A stretch of 64,000 bases of DNA from positions 47,916 through 111,915 of the forward strand of contig JBOFFC010000030.1 in assembly GCA_051648405.1 (NCBI GenBank). Reading direction: 5' to 3'. Shown here piece by piece: positions 9,600 through 18,558 of the stretch. The DNA comes from JBOFFC01 sp051648405. GTDB lineage: Bacteria > Planctomycetota > Planctomycetia > Pirellulales > Lacipirellulaceae. The notes beneath the pieces were generated by a model. The model saw only the letters and a list, made by a program, of their open reading frames with translations, did not search any database and had not been told where the DNA came from. The position numbers and the translations under genes are program-made. Positions within the stretch are counted from its first letter, which is position 1. Each line of letters opens with the position of its first letter.

Positions 9600-11732
9600 T
9601 CACTCCCCCGCCTGGATGGCGGTGATCGCCACGGTGTTGACGATGTCGGCCACGGTGCAGCCGCGGCTGAGGTCGTTCACCGGCTTGCGAAGGCCTTGCA
9701 GCACAGGGCCGACCGCGACGGCGCCCGCCGACCGCTGCACCGCCTTGTAGGTGTTGTTCCCCGAATCGAGGTCCGGGAAGATCAGCACGGTCGCACGCCC
9801 CGCCACGGCGCTGCCGGGCGCCTTGCTGCGGGCGACGTCGGGATCGACCGCGGCGTCGTACTGCAACGGGCCTTCGATCAGCAAGTCGGGGCGGCGCTGT
9901 TTGGCGATCCGCGCCGCGTTGCGCACGCGATCGACGTCTTCTCCGGCGCCACTCTCGCCGGTCGAGTAGCTGAGCAGCGCGACGCGCGGCTCGATGCCGA
10001 ACCGCCGCGCGGTGTCGGCCGAGCTGACCGCGATGTCGGCCAGTTGCTCGGTCGTCGGGTTGGTGTTCACCGCGCAGTCGCCGTAGACCAGCACCTTGTC
10101 GGGGAGGCACATCAAGAAGACGCTCGAAACGGTCGCCACGCCCGGCTCGGCACGGATCACCTCGAGGGCCGGTCGGACGGTCGCTGCGGTGGTGTGCGCC
10201 GCGCCCGAGACCATGCCGTCGGCGAGCCCCGTGTGGACCATCAGCACGCCGAAGTAGCTGACGTCCCCCGACAGGTCGCGGGCCGTGTCGCGCGTCATCC
10301 CCTTGTGCTTGCGGGCCTCGTACAGAGCCTCGGCGAGCTGCGCCCGCAGCGGGCTGGTGGCCGGGTCGATCACGCGGACCGCCGACGACTCGGTGGCGAC
10401 GATCTTCCCTTCCGGCACGAGGTCGAGGCTCAGGCCCAGCGCGGCCGCGCGGGCTGCTAGCGCCTTGGGGTCACCGAGGATCGTCAGCTCGGCCACCTGG
10501 CGGCGCGACAGGACCTCGGCGGCGCGGAGGACGCGGTCGTCGGTCCCCTCGGGGAGGACGATCCGCTTGCCGTAACTCTTGGCGCGCTCGATCAGGTCGT
10601 ACTCGAACATCAGCGGCGTGACGCGCTCGCTGCGCGCGACGGCCAGTCGCTCGCCAAGCCGCGCGAGGTCCACGTGCCGCTCGAACAGCCCCAGCGCCAC
10701 GGCGATCTTCCGCTTGTTGTCGGCGGTGATCGAGCCCTTCACGTTCGCCACGCTCGTCGCGGCGGTGAACGTGTCGGCCTCGACCGCGAAGATCGGCGGC
10801 AGGTAGCGCTCCATCCCCTCGAGCAGTTGCCGCACGCGGTCGGGCGGGCCGAACCCGCCCGTCAGCAGCAGCCCGGCGACCTTGGGGAACCCGTTCGAGA
10901 CGATCGTCGCCACCGCTGCGAGGATCACGTCGGCCCGGTCACCGGGGGTGATCACCAACGAGTTATCGACCAGCCGGTCGAGGAAGTTCGGCAACTGCAT
11001 CGCGGCGACCTTGAAGGCCGAGACGTCGCGTTCCGCCGCGTCGGGGGTCTCGTGCAACCAGTGGGCGCCGACGCCGTGGGCGATCTCGCCGACGGTGGGT
11101 CGCGCGAGGAGCGGCTCTTCCGGCAGCGCGTAGTAGGGGGGGGCGTTCCCCCCGTTCCCCAGCCGCGCGAGCAGCTCGGGGATCGAGTCGGGATCGACGC
11201 GGTTGACGATCGTGGCGACGATCGACGCTCCGTGCTCGACGAGCGCTCCCTCGGCCGCGCGGACCCCTTCGAGTGTCGCGTCGATCGTCTTTCCGTGGGC
11301 GTTGCCGACGGCGAGGGTCGGGCAGCCGAGGTTCGCCGCCAGCCGGGCGTTGAAGTCGAACTCCAGCGCGGCGCCCGCCCCGGTGTAGTCGGTCCCCTCG
11401 ACGACGACGAAGTCGGCCTCGGCCGCGAGGCCGCGGTAAGCGTCGAGCACGCGCTTAACGAGCTCGTCCTCGCGCCCCTCGGCCGCCAGCCTCCGCGCCT
11501 CGGCGCTCGACACGCCAACGAGCCGCTCGCGCGACCACGGCATGCGGTACCGTTCGGCCACCAACCGCAGCGTCGGCTGCGGGTCGTCTCCGGGTCCGCT
11601 CGGCTCGTCATACAGCGGGCGAAAGTAGGCCAGCCTCTCGACGCGACGCGACAGCAGCTCCATCAGCCCGAGGACGACCACGGACTTGCCGCTCCGCGGC
11701 TCCCAAGCGGCGACGTAGACACCTTGCGACAT
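9600..11732 (-). CDS. pta: Phosphate acetyltransferase, long form with N-terminal regulatory domain
   Basis: A 710-aa enzyme converting acetyl-CoA and phosphate to acetyl phosphate and CoA. Order of domains: a BioD/CobQ-like P-loop NTPase-like domain (residues 1-210, with EPRSGKS near residue 11), a DRTGG domain (about 215-325) and the catalytic PTA/PTB domain (about 385-705, with LPEGTDDRVLRAAE and the SYSTGESGAG motif). This is the three-domain architecture of the long enterobacterial type. It is the first gene of the pta-ackA operon. Confidence 0.95.
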   Translation of the reverse strand: MSQGVYVAAWEPRSGKSVVVLGLMELLSRRVERLAYFRPLYDEPSGPGDDPQPTLRLVAERYRMPWSRERLVGVSSAEARRLAAEGREDELVKRVLDAYRGLAAEADFVVVEGTDYTGAGAALEFDFNARLAANLGCPTLAVGNAHGKTIDATLEGVRAAEGALVEHGASIVATIVNRVDPDSIPELLARLGNGGNAPPYYALPEEPLLARPTVGEIAHGVGAHWLHETPDAAERDVSAFKVAAMQLPNFLDRLVDNSLVITPGDRADVILAAVATIVSNGFPKVAGLLLTGGFGPPDRVRQLLEGMERYLPPIFAVEADTFTAATSVANVKGSITADNKRKIAVALGLFERHVDLARLGERLAVARSERVTPLMFEYDLIERAKSYGKRIVLPEGTDDRVLRAAEVLSRRQVAELTILGDPKALAARAAALGLSLDLVPEGKIVATESSAVRVIDPATSPLRAQLAEALYEARKHKGMTRDTARDLSGDVSYFGVLMVHTGLADGMVSGAAHTTAATVRPALEVIRAEPGVATVSSVFLMCLPDKVLVYGDCAVNTNPTTEQLADIAVSSADTARRFGIEPRVALLSYSTGESGAGEDVDRVRNAARIAKQRRPDLLIEGPLQYDAAVDPDVARSKAPGSAVAGRATVLIFPDLDSGNNTYKAVQRSAGAVAVGPVLQGLRKPVNDLSRGCTVADIVNTVAITAIQAGE

Positions 11733-12109
11733 ACCCCTGTTCTACCACGGCGCGGCCAGTGCGCGACGGGTGCGGCGTGTTGCGGCTGAGAGCTTCGCTT
11801 CACCGCGTCCGCAGCCGACCGCTGACGCGACTTCAAGGAGAAGCCAGGCGATCGATGTCAGGCGTGTTGGGACGCAGAGTGCCTTGCGGGTGCACTCCGC
11901 TTCCGCCGGGCGCGGTTCTAGGAACGATCCGCGAAAGGCCGCGAAGTAGCGCGAAGCAACGAGCCGCAGATCAACGCCGATGAACGCAGAGGGGTTACGA
12001 AACTCTGGCGCCACGCACGCGGTCGTCATCCGCGTTCATCTGTAGTTCCCCCCCACTTTCCGTTGGTCTGCTTTGCGCCTTGGCGGCATTGCGTGAGCTT
12101 TCAGACCGG
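11733..12109. repeat. Intergenic region with imperfect inverted repeats
   Basis: 377 bases without a gene between pta and moaA, both on the minus strand. The part at 11931-12097 is a nested inverted repeat: outer arms of about 25 bases (11931-11956 against 12071-12097, imperfect) and an inner perfect nine-base pair GATGAACGC (11979-11987) with GCGTTCATC (12032-12040). The arms do not look coding. Similar 'GATGAACGCAGA' and 'CTTTGCGGC' phrases occur between genes in many bacterial genomes from memory; this cannot be tested here. Confidence 0.45.
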
Positions 12110-13117
12110 TCACCCCCCGATCGCCGACATCGTCCGCGGAGGCTGCACGAAAGTCGGTGTGTTCACGCCGTGCCCGACGGCTTTGGCCTCGACCGCCTCG
12201 CGCATCACCCGGGCGAGGTCGTCGTCGGTCCCCCCCGAGCGCAACAGCCCCCTGAGGTCGAACTCCTCGACGCTGAACAGGCAGTTCCGCAGCTTGCCGT
12301 CGGCCGTCAGACGGAAGCGGTCGCACGCCGCGCAGAACGGCTCGCTGACCGTGGGGATGAAGCCGATGCGACCCACGCCGTCGGCAAACGTGTACTCGGT
12401 CGCGGGGCTCCCCGTTGGGTCCTCGACCGGGACGAGGGGGAGAATCCCCTCCTCGAGCGCGCGGCGGATGTCGGCTGCGAACAGAACCTTGCCGCGCTCC
12501 CACTCGTGCGACGCGTCGAGCGGCATGTACTCGATGAACCGCACCTCGCGCCCCGTGTCGCGGGCGAAGTGCCCGAAGGGGACCACCTGGTCCTCGGTGA
12601 CCCCGCGCAGCGCGACGACGTTGACCTTGATCGGAACGAGGCCGACGCGCTCGGCGGCGCGGATCCCCTCGACCACGCGGTGGTAGTCGTCGCGCCGCGT
12701 GAGCTCGGCGAACCGCGCGGGGTCGAGCGCGTCGAGGCTCACGTTCACGCGGCGCAGGCCGGCCTCGTGCAGCGCCGCCGCGTGCTCGGCCAGCAGCACG
12801 CCGTTGGTCGAGAGGGCGAGGTCCTCGAGCCCGGCGATCGCCGCCAGGCGGCGCACGAGTTCGGGCAAGTCACGCCGCACCAGCGGCTCCCCCCCCGTCA
12901 GCCGGACCTGCCGCACGCCGACCGAGACGGCGACGCGGACGACCCGTTCCAGCTCCTCGAAGGTGAGCAGCTCGTCACGCGGTGCGACCGCGACCCCCTC
13001 GGCCGGCATGCAGTACCGGCAGCGCAAGTTACAGCGGTCGGTGACGCTGACCCGGAGCTTGGTGTGCCGCCGCCCGAAGCGATCGGTAAGCTGCGGCGGG
13101 TGTTGCTGCGAGGGCAT
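12110..13117 (-). CDS. moaA: GTP 3',8-cyclase (molybdopterin biosynthesis radical SAM enzyme)
   Basis: A 335-aa radical SAM enzyme catalysing the first step of molybdenum cofactor synthesis, GTP to 3',8-cH2GTP. The N-terminal 4Fe-4S cluster motif CNLRCRYC supplies cysteines 29, 33 and 36. The second cluster is bound by the C-terminal CAACDRFR...NCLF motif, and the protein ends in the conserved Gly-Gly dipeptide that reaches the active site. TGGEPLVR is the SAM-binding GGE motif. It is divergent from the mobA-like gene, 81 bases apart, which supports shared regulation of cofactor synthesis. Confidence 0.96.
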   Translation of the reverse strand: MPSQQHPPQLTDRFGRRHTKLRVSVTDRCNLRCRYCMPAEGVAVAPRDELLTFEELERVVRVAVSVGVRQVRLTGGEPLVRRDLPELVRRLAAIAGLEDLALSTNGVLLAEHAAALHEAGLRRVNVSLDALDPARFAELTRRDDYHRVVEGIRAAERVGLVPIKVNVVALRGVTEDQVVPFGHFARDTGREVRFIEYMPLDASHEWERGKVLFAADIRRALEEGILPLVPVEDPTGSPATEYTFADGVGRIGFIPTVSEPFCAACDRFRLTADGKLRNCLFSVEEFDLRGLLRSGGTDDDLARVMREAVEAKAVGHGVNTPTFVQPPRTMSAIGG

Positions 13118-13198
13118 CGTTGGCTCTGCTCGTCGCGGACGCGAGACACGGGCGCCCGGCTTCTACTAACGGCAAAGCGGGCCGGGTATCCTCAAGTG

Positions 13199-13786
13199 AT
13201 GATCCCAGTGTACGTCCTCGCAGGCGGTGGCAGTAAGCGGTTCGGCCGCGAAAAGGCGAGCGTGCTGATCGACGGCGTTCCGTGGGGAATCGACGTCGGT
13301 CGGCGCCTGGCGGGCGAGGCCGAGTTCACGATCGTCGGACCAGCCCCCCCCGGGGGAGAGCTCGCCGGGCTGCGATTCATCGCCGACGCAACGCCGGCTC
13401 GGGGTCCGCTCTCGGGCGCCGTCGCGGCGCTCCGCGACCGGCTCGCGACCGGCGGGCCGGGCCTGCTCGTCCTGGCGAGCTGCGACCTAGTTCACCCCGA
13501 AGCGGCATGGCTCGATCCGCTCGCGGCGGCGTACACCGCGGAGCCGCTGCTCGAGGCGGTGGCCTACCGAGCCGCTGACCGCTGGCAGCCCTACCCGTCG
13601 GTCGTCCACACGCGCTGGCTCGCGACGCTCGAGCGTTCGCTCGCCGCGGGGGTGACGTCGTACCAGCGGGCGCTGGACGACGCGTTCGCCGGGGCCATCG
13701 ACTGGCCCTACCCGACTGCGGGCCCGCCACAAGCGAACACGCCGGACGAGCTCGCGGCGTTGCTCCCCGGCGTGCGGATTGGATAG
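13199..13786 (+). CDS. mobA: Molybdenum cofactor guanylyltransferase (MobA-like)
   Basis: A 195-aa nucleotidyltransferase that attaches GMP to molybdopterin. The N-terminal signature LAGGGSKRFGREKA carries the nucleotide-binding GG and K residues, and GPLSGAVAAL and LASCDLV fit the family. Start ATG 13199 places the LAGG motif at the usual distance from the N-terminus; the frame continues upstream, opposite moaA, but has no family sequence there. The last 25 residues are less typical. It is convergent with the ion channel gene. A closely related molybdopterin cytidylyltransferase is the main alternative. Confidence 0.85.
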   Translation: MIPVYVLAGGGSKRFGREKASVLIDGVPWGIDVGRRLAGEAEFTIVGPAPPGGELAGLRFIADATPARGPLSGAVAALRDRLATGGPGLLVLASCDLVHPEAAWLDPLAAAYTAEPLLEAVAYRAADRWQPYPSVVHTRWLATLERSLAAGVTSYQRALDDAFAGAIDWPYPTAGPPQANTPDELAALLPGVRIG

Positions 13787-13809
13787 TGAGCTGGCCCTGC
13801 GCAGGCGGG

Positions 13810-14706
13810 CTACGACGGCGACTTGATGAGAGCCCCGAGCCGCTCGACGCGCGCGCGGAGGATATCGACCTCACCCAGCAGGGCGGTCAACTCGTCGGAG
13901 ACCGTGCCTTCCCCTTCCTCGATCGCGGCGACCGCTTCGGCGAGTTCCTCTTGCTTCTCGGCGTGGCTGACCTCCTCCATGCTGGAAACGATCACGCCGA
14001 CGAACAAGTTCAGCAGCACCATCGTCCCCAAGAACAGGAAGCTGACGAAGAACAGCGGTGCGACGATCGGCTGGGCGTACGGCTTGGCCACGACGTCCGT
14101 GGTGTTGTCAAAAGGGTGAACGTTGGATCCGTACATCTGGATGTACAGGACGTTGTCCCAACCCTCCTGCGTGATGACGGTGAACAGCGTCAGCATCGAC
14201 GTCGGCAGATTGCGGAAGTGAACGGGGTCGTTGTCGCGGAACAGGAACACCCCCATCACGCCGTACGCGTAGAACAACAGCACGAGCAACAGCAGCACGT
14301 ACCCCATCGACGGGATGCTCTTGAGCAGCGCGTTGACGAGCACCTGGAGCTGCGGCACCGCCGTTACGAGTCGCAGCGCGCGGAACACTCGGGCGAGTCG
14401 AAGCACGGCGGCGTACTGCCCGTCGAACGGCAGGAAGCAGACCGCGACGACGACGAAATCGAACACGTTCCAAGGGTCGAGGAAGTAGCGGTAGAACCGC
14501 CAGCCGTACTGCCCCATCTTGAGCGCGGCTTCGACGACGAACAGCGCGAGCACCGCCGTGTCGAGCGCGTTGAGCAGGTCACCGGCGTAGCGCACGACTT
14601 CCGGCGAGGTCTCGAGGCCGATGAGAATCGCGCCGAGAATAATCAGGGTCAGGATCGCGGCGTGGAAACGCTCCGATTCAACGATCTGACGGCAGAGGTC
14701 GGCCAT
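13810..14706 (-). CDS. Single-domain voltage-gated cation channel
   Basis: A 298-aa protein with six membrane segments: S1 at about 17-33, S2 at 50-65, S3 at 80-95, S4 at 101-115 with Arg every third residue (VLRLARVFRALRLV), S5 at 134-156 and S6 at 215-240. The pore loop contains ITQEGW with Glu181. The C-terminus after S6 is acidic and ends in a short leucine-rich coiled coil (about 268-293), as in homotetrameric NaChBac-type channels. It is expected to pass Na+ or Ca2+ across the inner membrane. The filter is discussed among the findings. Convergent with mobA. Confidence 0.88.
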   Translation of the reverse strand: MADLCRQIVESERFHAAILTLIILGAILIGLETSPEVVRYAGDLLNALDTAVLALFVVEAALKMGQYGWRFYRYFLDPWNVFDFVVVAVCFLPFDGQYAAVLRLARVFRALRLVTAVPQLQVLVNALLKSIPSMGYVLLLLVLLFYAYGVMGVFLFRDNDPVHFRNLPTSMLTLFTVITQEGWDNVLYIQMYGSNVHPFDNTTDVVAKPYAQPIVAPLFFVSFLFLGTMVLLNLFVGVIVSSMEEVSHAEKQEELAEAVAAIEEGEGTVSDELTALLGEVDILRARVERLGALIKSPS

Positions 14707-14854
14707 AGCGGGGCGGGTTGGGCTGGGGGGACGCAGGGGGCCTGGCGCTCGGCAGCACTATAAGCCGAACGCCGTGCGTGCTCTACGGTCGCGGGACGGG
14801 GGGCCAGTGCTTCGGCCGCTCGCGACCGCGGTTCGTGTTGGTCGGGGTCGCCCG

Positions 14855-15688
14855 TCAGCGGCTCGCCATCGGCGCCAAGGCTTCGGCGATCTCCTCGACC
14901 TCGTCTAGGCTGGTCACCCGCTCGATCAGCCGACGGAGGAAGCCGTCGATGCCGACGGCTTCGACGCGCACGCGGCTGGACGACCCGGCGACGGTGGTCG
15001 CGAGCCACGTGGCGCCCTCCTGTGCGTAGTAGCCCACTACCCGCACGTCGTCCACGCGACGAGCCACGTGGCGCAACACCGAGACGGTCCCCTTGCAACG
15101 GGGCCGCGCCAGGGCCTCGACGAGCGCAGCCGCGGAGGCGCAGTCCATTCCCGCCTCTTCGAGTTCGTCGGCGGCGGCGTCGGGGTCGTCACGCGCCGCG
15201 CGACGGACGCGGTCGAAGCAGTCGATGCGGAGCTCGGCTTCGCCCGACGGCCGTGGCGGGCCGGGTCGGACGCCGATCGACTTCCGAACGCGGTGCAACG
15301 CGTCGAGGGCGTCGTCGAGCCGGCGTACGCGGAACGTGTGTCGATCGACCTGCGTCACTTCTACGACCACGACGCGGTTGAGGTACAGCGTGACGTCGCC
15401 GCGAGAGCCGTCGGCCGTCTCGCGCCGAACCAGGATCGTGATCCTGGGGTCCGCAACGGCAGCCGCTGCCCCCAGCAGGTCGTCGTCGTAGTCCGACGCC
15501 CCGGAGTGGCCGTCGTGCGTGAGGAGCCCGGCTTCCAGCAGGCGCCGCTCGCCGTCGGCGAGCGCCTTGCGGCGGACTTGCGGGTCCTTCGGGAACAACA
15601 CCGCGTTTGGCAGCGCGGCGACCGAATCGACGCGCATGAGCGACAAGACGTAGGCGAGCTCGAACGCATGCAAGCGAAACTCTGTCAC
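14855..15688 (-). CDS. EspG-like protein, last gene of the effector island
   Basis: About 277 aa, no signal peptide or membrane segment. The layout (an N-terminal helix with LPNAVLFP, a GERRLLEAGLL helix, DDDLLGAAAAVADP, a strand with ITILVRRE, and C-terminal strands around GYYAQEGATWL) recalls the EspG chaperones of type VII secretion, which hold cargo proteins in the cytosol. This is a by-eye resemblance, not a confirmed assignment. It follows the 752-aa island protein by 39 bases and is the last gene of the minus-strand array, so chaperone or immunity partner are the obvious roles. I start at GTG 15688; a TTG start at 15721 is possible. Confidence 0.6.
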   Translation of the reverse strand: MTEFRLHAFELAYVLSLMRVDSVAALPNAVLFPKDPQVRRKALADGERRLLEAGLLTHDGHSGASDYDDDLLGAAAAVADPRITILVRRETADGSRGDVTLYLNRVVVVEVTQVDRHTFRVRRLDDALDALHRVRKSIGVRPGPPRPSGEAELRIDCFDRVRRAARDDPDAAADELEEAGMDCASAAALVEALARPRCKGTVSVLRHVARRVDDVRVVGYYAQEGATWLATTVAGSSSRVRVEAVGIDGFLRRLIERVTSLDEVEEIAEALAPMASR

Positions 15689-15727
15689 TGCTGCACCCCG
15701 TGTGGCGAGATTATGCGTCAAACCGCA

Positions 15728-17986
15728 TCAGCCGAACAGGGTCGTGAGTCGTTCGAGTTTCTCCGCGGCGGCGTCGGTCGCGGTGTCCAAGGCATTGGCG
15801 AGCGAGTCGGCGCCCGAGTTGACGGCGTCGGCGAGCGAATCGACGACCCCTCCCGCGGCGTCCCGGACGTCCTGGCCCGTCTCCTCGACGCGCCCGGTGA
15901 CGACGTCGATACCGCTGGCGACCGCGTCGCTGCCGCGCGCCGCGAGCCGAACGACCTCGTCGAGTTTGCCGTCTACGCCGTCCTTGAGGCCGGCGACCGC
16001 TTCCACGGCGCCGTGGGCGGCCTGGGAGGCGGCGTCGCGAGCCCGCTCGTACAGCGCGAGCGCTTCGGCCTTCGCCGACTCGACGCGTCGGGCGACCTCG
16101 GCCTTGAGTTTTCGGCAGGTTGCGGCGGTCTCGGTGTAGCCGTTCACCCCCTGGCGAGCGAAGTCGGTGACGTCCTCGTCCTGGGCGAGTCCGACGAGCG
16201 CGTCGTGGGCGGATTGCTCGGCCTCGTGGCCGACTGCCACCACCTTGCGGTTGACAGCGTCGCGGGCGTCGGTGGCCCATTCGACGACCCCGTCGAGCGC
16301 CGCGTTCGTGGCGGCCGAGGCGGCGTCGATCCCGTCGATCAGTTGGGTCTGCCAGGCGGTGACGCGTTCGCGGACCGCGTCGAGCTGGGCGTCGATCGCC
16401 CCCTGGGCCGCATCGACCGTCTCGGGAGCGACGCCGAGCTCGCGGGCCTTGGCGGCGAGCCCGTCCACCGCCTCACCGCCCGAATCGGTCGCCGACCGGA
16501 CGCCGTCGGCGACCGAAGTCGTCGCGGCCTTGAGTTTCCCGGCGCGAGCCTGGAACGCCTCCCGCGACTCGTTGGCGACGCGCTCGACCTCATCGACAGC
16601 GCTCGCCGTCGCTTCGTCCGCCCATTGCTCGGCGTCGGCGATCGGGCCGCGCGCCAACGTGTCGAAGTCGGACCGATTCGGGTCGATCTCCTGAAGGTCC
16701 TCGAAGACCGAACGCTTCGGATCGCGCCGCTCGTACCAGTAGCTGATCCCCTCCACTTGCCCCTGGATCGGGTGGCCTCCGGCCCGCCCCGACTCGGTCT
16801 GCGTGTCGGGGAGATACGTGTACCCGGGCCCCGAGTTCTGGTAGTTGAGGAGGTACCCGCCGGCGTCGTGGAAGACCCCGTGCGACACGACGGGGCTGTC
16901 GGCGTCGGTGGGGGCGAGGTTCATCATGCCGGGGCCGACCATCCCGCCGGTCGGGTTGAGCATCCCGGCGAACGCGGGGTCGAGCCCCGTCGCTTCGCCG
17001 ACGACTTGGCCGTAGCGGAGGTTGTTGCGCGAGCCGAGGAACTCGGGGTGGCGGCCGAGGGACTCGGCGCCCCCCCCTTGTGGGGCGTCGTCGGGACCGA
17101 GGCCTCGAGTCGATTCCATCTGCCGCGACACGGACTGCAACTGCAGGTAGCGCTGGTACTGCGCTCCCACCTGCGACGGTGACAGGCCGCGAACGCGGGC
17201 GATCGTGTCGAGGTGTGGCTGGGGGTCGTTGCCGGGTTTCAAGAACGCGAGCCGCTCCATGGCTTCGTTCAGCGCCGGGTCCCCTTCGCCGGCGAAGCCC
17301 ATCGCGGCGACGTCGTCCATACGTTCCGCGGTGAACAACTTTCGCGGATCGACCTCGACCAGCGGGTTCTGCCAGCCTTCGAGCTGGCGCTCGTCGGTCG
17401 GGGACTGGGGGGCTGACGGCAACGGTCCCAGCAACGGGTACTTCTTCTCCGGACCCCCCGGCTTGGGCCCCCGCGGTTTGGGCCCCCCCGGATTTGGACC
17501 CGCCGACGAGGCCGTCGAGGACGTTTCGACGCCGACCAGAGGCCGCAGGAGCTCGACGGCTCGGCCAAAGTCGCGGCCGTTCGCGGCCGACACGGCGGCG
17601 GCGAGCCCGGCATCGACTGCGGGTTCGGCCCCTTGCGCTACGGAGTCCTCGATCGCGGTTCGCGCGGAGGAGAACGCGTCCCACACGGCCTTGGACGCGT
17701 CGGCGGACTCGAGGAGCCGCCGCGCGTCGATCGCGACCGCCTTCGCCTCCTCGATCGATGCGGTCGTGTCGGCCCCGGTGGCGGCCGCCTTCGAGTACCC
17801 GCGGTAGGCGGCGTCGCGGCGCGCGGCGAGGGGGCCGTGCTGGTCGGTGGGGGCGGCCACCGCCGTGGAGCGCAGGGCGTCGTTCGCGGCCCCGATCGCC
17901 GCTTCGAACACGGCTCGTGCGTCGGTTGGCGCAGCGGCCCCTGAAGCCGCGTCGCCCAGCCCCCAGAGGTCACGAAGTCCCGACAC
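15728..17986 (-). CDS. Large putative effector with shared N-terminal module and apolipoprotein-like helical C-terminus
   Basis: 752 aa, GTG start with a GGGGG just upstream. Residues 1-70 (GLRDLWGLGD, then alternating helices) match the N-termini of the 849- and 748-aa proteins nearby. A linker with repeated GPKPGGP follows at about 166-185. The middle domain (about 190-450) has Gly-rich segments (NPTGGMVGPG) and a conserved-looking HGVFHDAGGYLL, which could be a catalytic His-Asp site of a lipase or hydrolase; I cannot name the family. Residues 460-750 are long amphipathic alanine-rich helices, similar in texture to apolipoprotein or LEA-like repeats. It lies between the 142-aa gene and the EspG-like gene. 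A secreted toxin is inference. Confidence 0.68.
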   Translation of the reverse strand: MSGLRDLWGLGDAASGAAAPTDARAVFEAAIGAANDALRSTAVAAPTDQHGPLAARRDAAYRGYSKAAATGADTTASIEEAKAVAIDARRLLESADASKAVWDAFSSARTAIEDSVAQGAEPAVDAGLAAAVSAANGRDFGRAVELLRPLVGVETSSTASSAGPNPGGPKPRGPKPGGPEKKYPLLGPLPSAPQSPTDERQLEGWQNPLVEVDPRKLFTAERMDDVAAMGFAGEGDPALNEAMERLAFLKPGNDPQPHLDTIARVRGLSPSQVGAQYQRYLQLQSVSRQMESTRGLGPDDAPQGGGAESLGRHPEFLGSRNNLRYGQVVGEATGLDPAFAGMLNPTGGMVGPGMMNLAPTDADSPVVSHGVFHDAGGYLLNYQNSGPGYTYLPDTQTESGRAGGHPIQGQVEGISYWYERRDPKRSVFEDLQEIDPNRSDFDTLARGPIADAEQWADEATASAVDEVERVANESREAFQARAGKLKAATTSVADGVRSATDSGGEAVDGLAAKARELGVAPETVDAAQGAIDAQLDAVRERVTAWQTQLIDGIDAASAATNAALDGVVEWATDARDAVNRKVVAVGHEAEQSAHDALVGLAQDEDVTDFARQGVNGYTETAATCRKLKAEVARRVESAKAEALALYERARDAASQAAHGAVEAVAGLKDGVDGKLDEVVRLAARGSDAVASGIDVVTGRVEETGQDVRDAAGGVVDSLADAVNSGADSLANALDTATDAAAEKLERLTTLFG

Positions 17987-18033
17987 GCAGCCCCCTACTT
18001 TCTCGTTCCGTCGTTTGCAACACCGAGCCTCGC

Positions 18034-18462
18034 CTACTTTTTCTCGGCGCGTTCGATCTGCTTGACCGCCATCGTGGCGGCTTCCTTAACGGCGGTGGCG
18101 GCCGCGAACTCCGCGTCGCCTTGAAGGTCGCTTCCGGCGCTGACGCCCCCGGTCCCCTCGATGCGCCCGGGGATCATCCGGTCCTTTGGCAGCTCGCTGA
18201 GCACGAGGCTGACCTCGCACATGACGAAGGTTAGTCCGTTCTTCTCTTTCGACTCGAGCGACAGCATCGACCCTGTCACCTTGTACCCTTCGGAGGCTTT
18301 CCCCGAGGGCGCCTTGGTCGTGAACCCACGCTCCTTCTCAAAGAACTCCTTGAGCGCCTTCGTCATCTCCGTTGCGACGGCCGGGAGCTTCACGTCGAGC
18401 TGCGACGCCTTCGCCGCGACGGGGCCCGTTTCGACGTAGACGTCTGCTTTAGGCTTCGGCAT
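18034..18462 (-). CDS. Conserved-looking small protein of unknown function in effector island
   Basis: 142 aa, starting at ATG 18462, which has GGAG eight bases upstream; the longer frame to 18516 lacks such a site. No signal peptide or membrane segment. It has an amphipathic N-terminal half, a beta-rich middle (GYKVTGSMLSLESKE, LTFVMCEVSLVL) and a terminal helix made of Ala/Glu/Lys (AATAVKEAATMAVKQI). Sandwiched between the lipoprotein of the first pair and the 752-aa protein. A chaperone or adaptor for the latter is possible but not shown. Confidence 0.6.
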   Translation of the reverse strand: MPKPKADVYVETGPVAAKASQLDVKLPAVATEMTKALKEFFEKERGFTTKAPSGKASEGYKVTGSMLSLESKEKNGLTFVMCEVSLVLSELPKDRMIPGRIEGTGGVSAGSDLQGDAEFAAATAVKEAATMAVKQIERAEKK

Positions 18463-18558
18463 CGCCGAGTCTCCTGCGTCGTGAAGGGGGGTGCGCGATC
18501 GAGCAGGCGTCGTCACCCTAGCCGTCGATCGTCAACGCGCCGAACTGCGGTCAAGCGT

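Noticed and set aside
13796..13805. CCTGCGCAGG palindrome between mobA and the channel gene as a two-way terminator
   Set aside because: Stem of five pairs without a T-run on either side; too weak to call.
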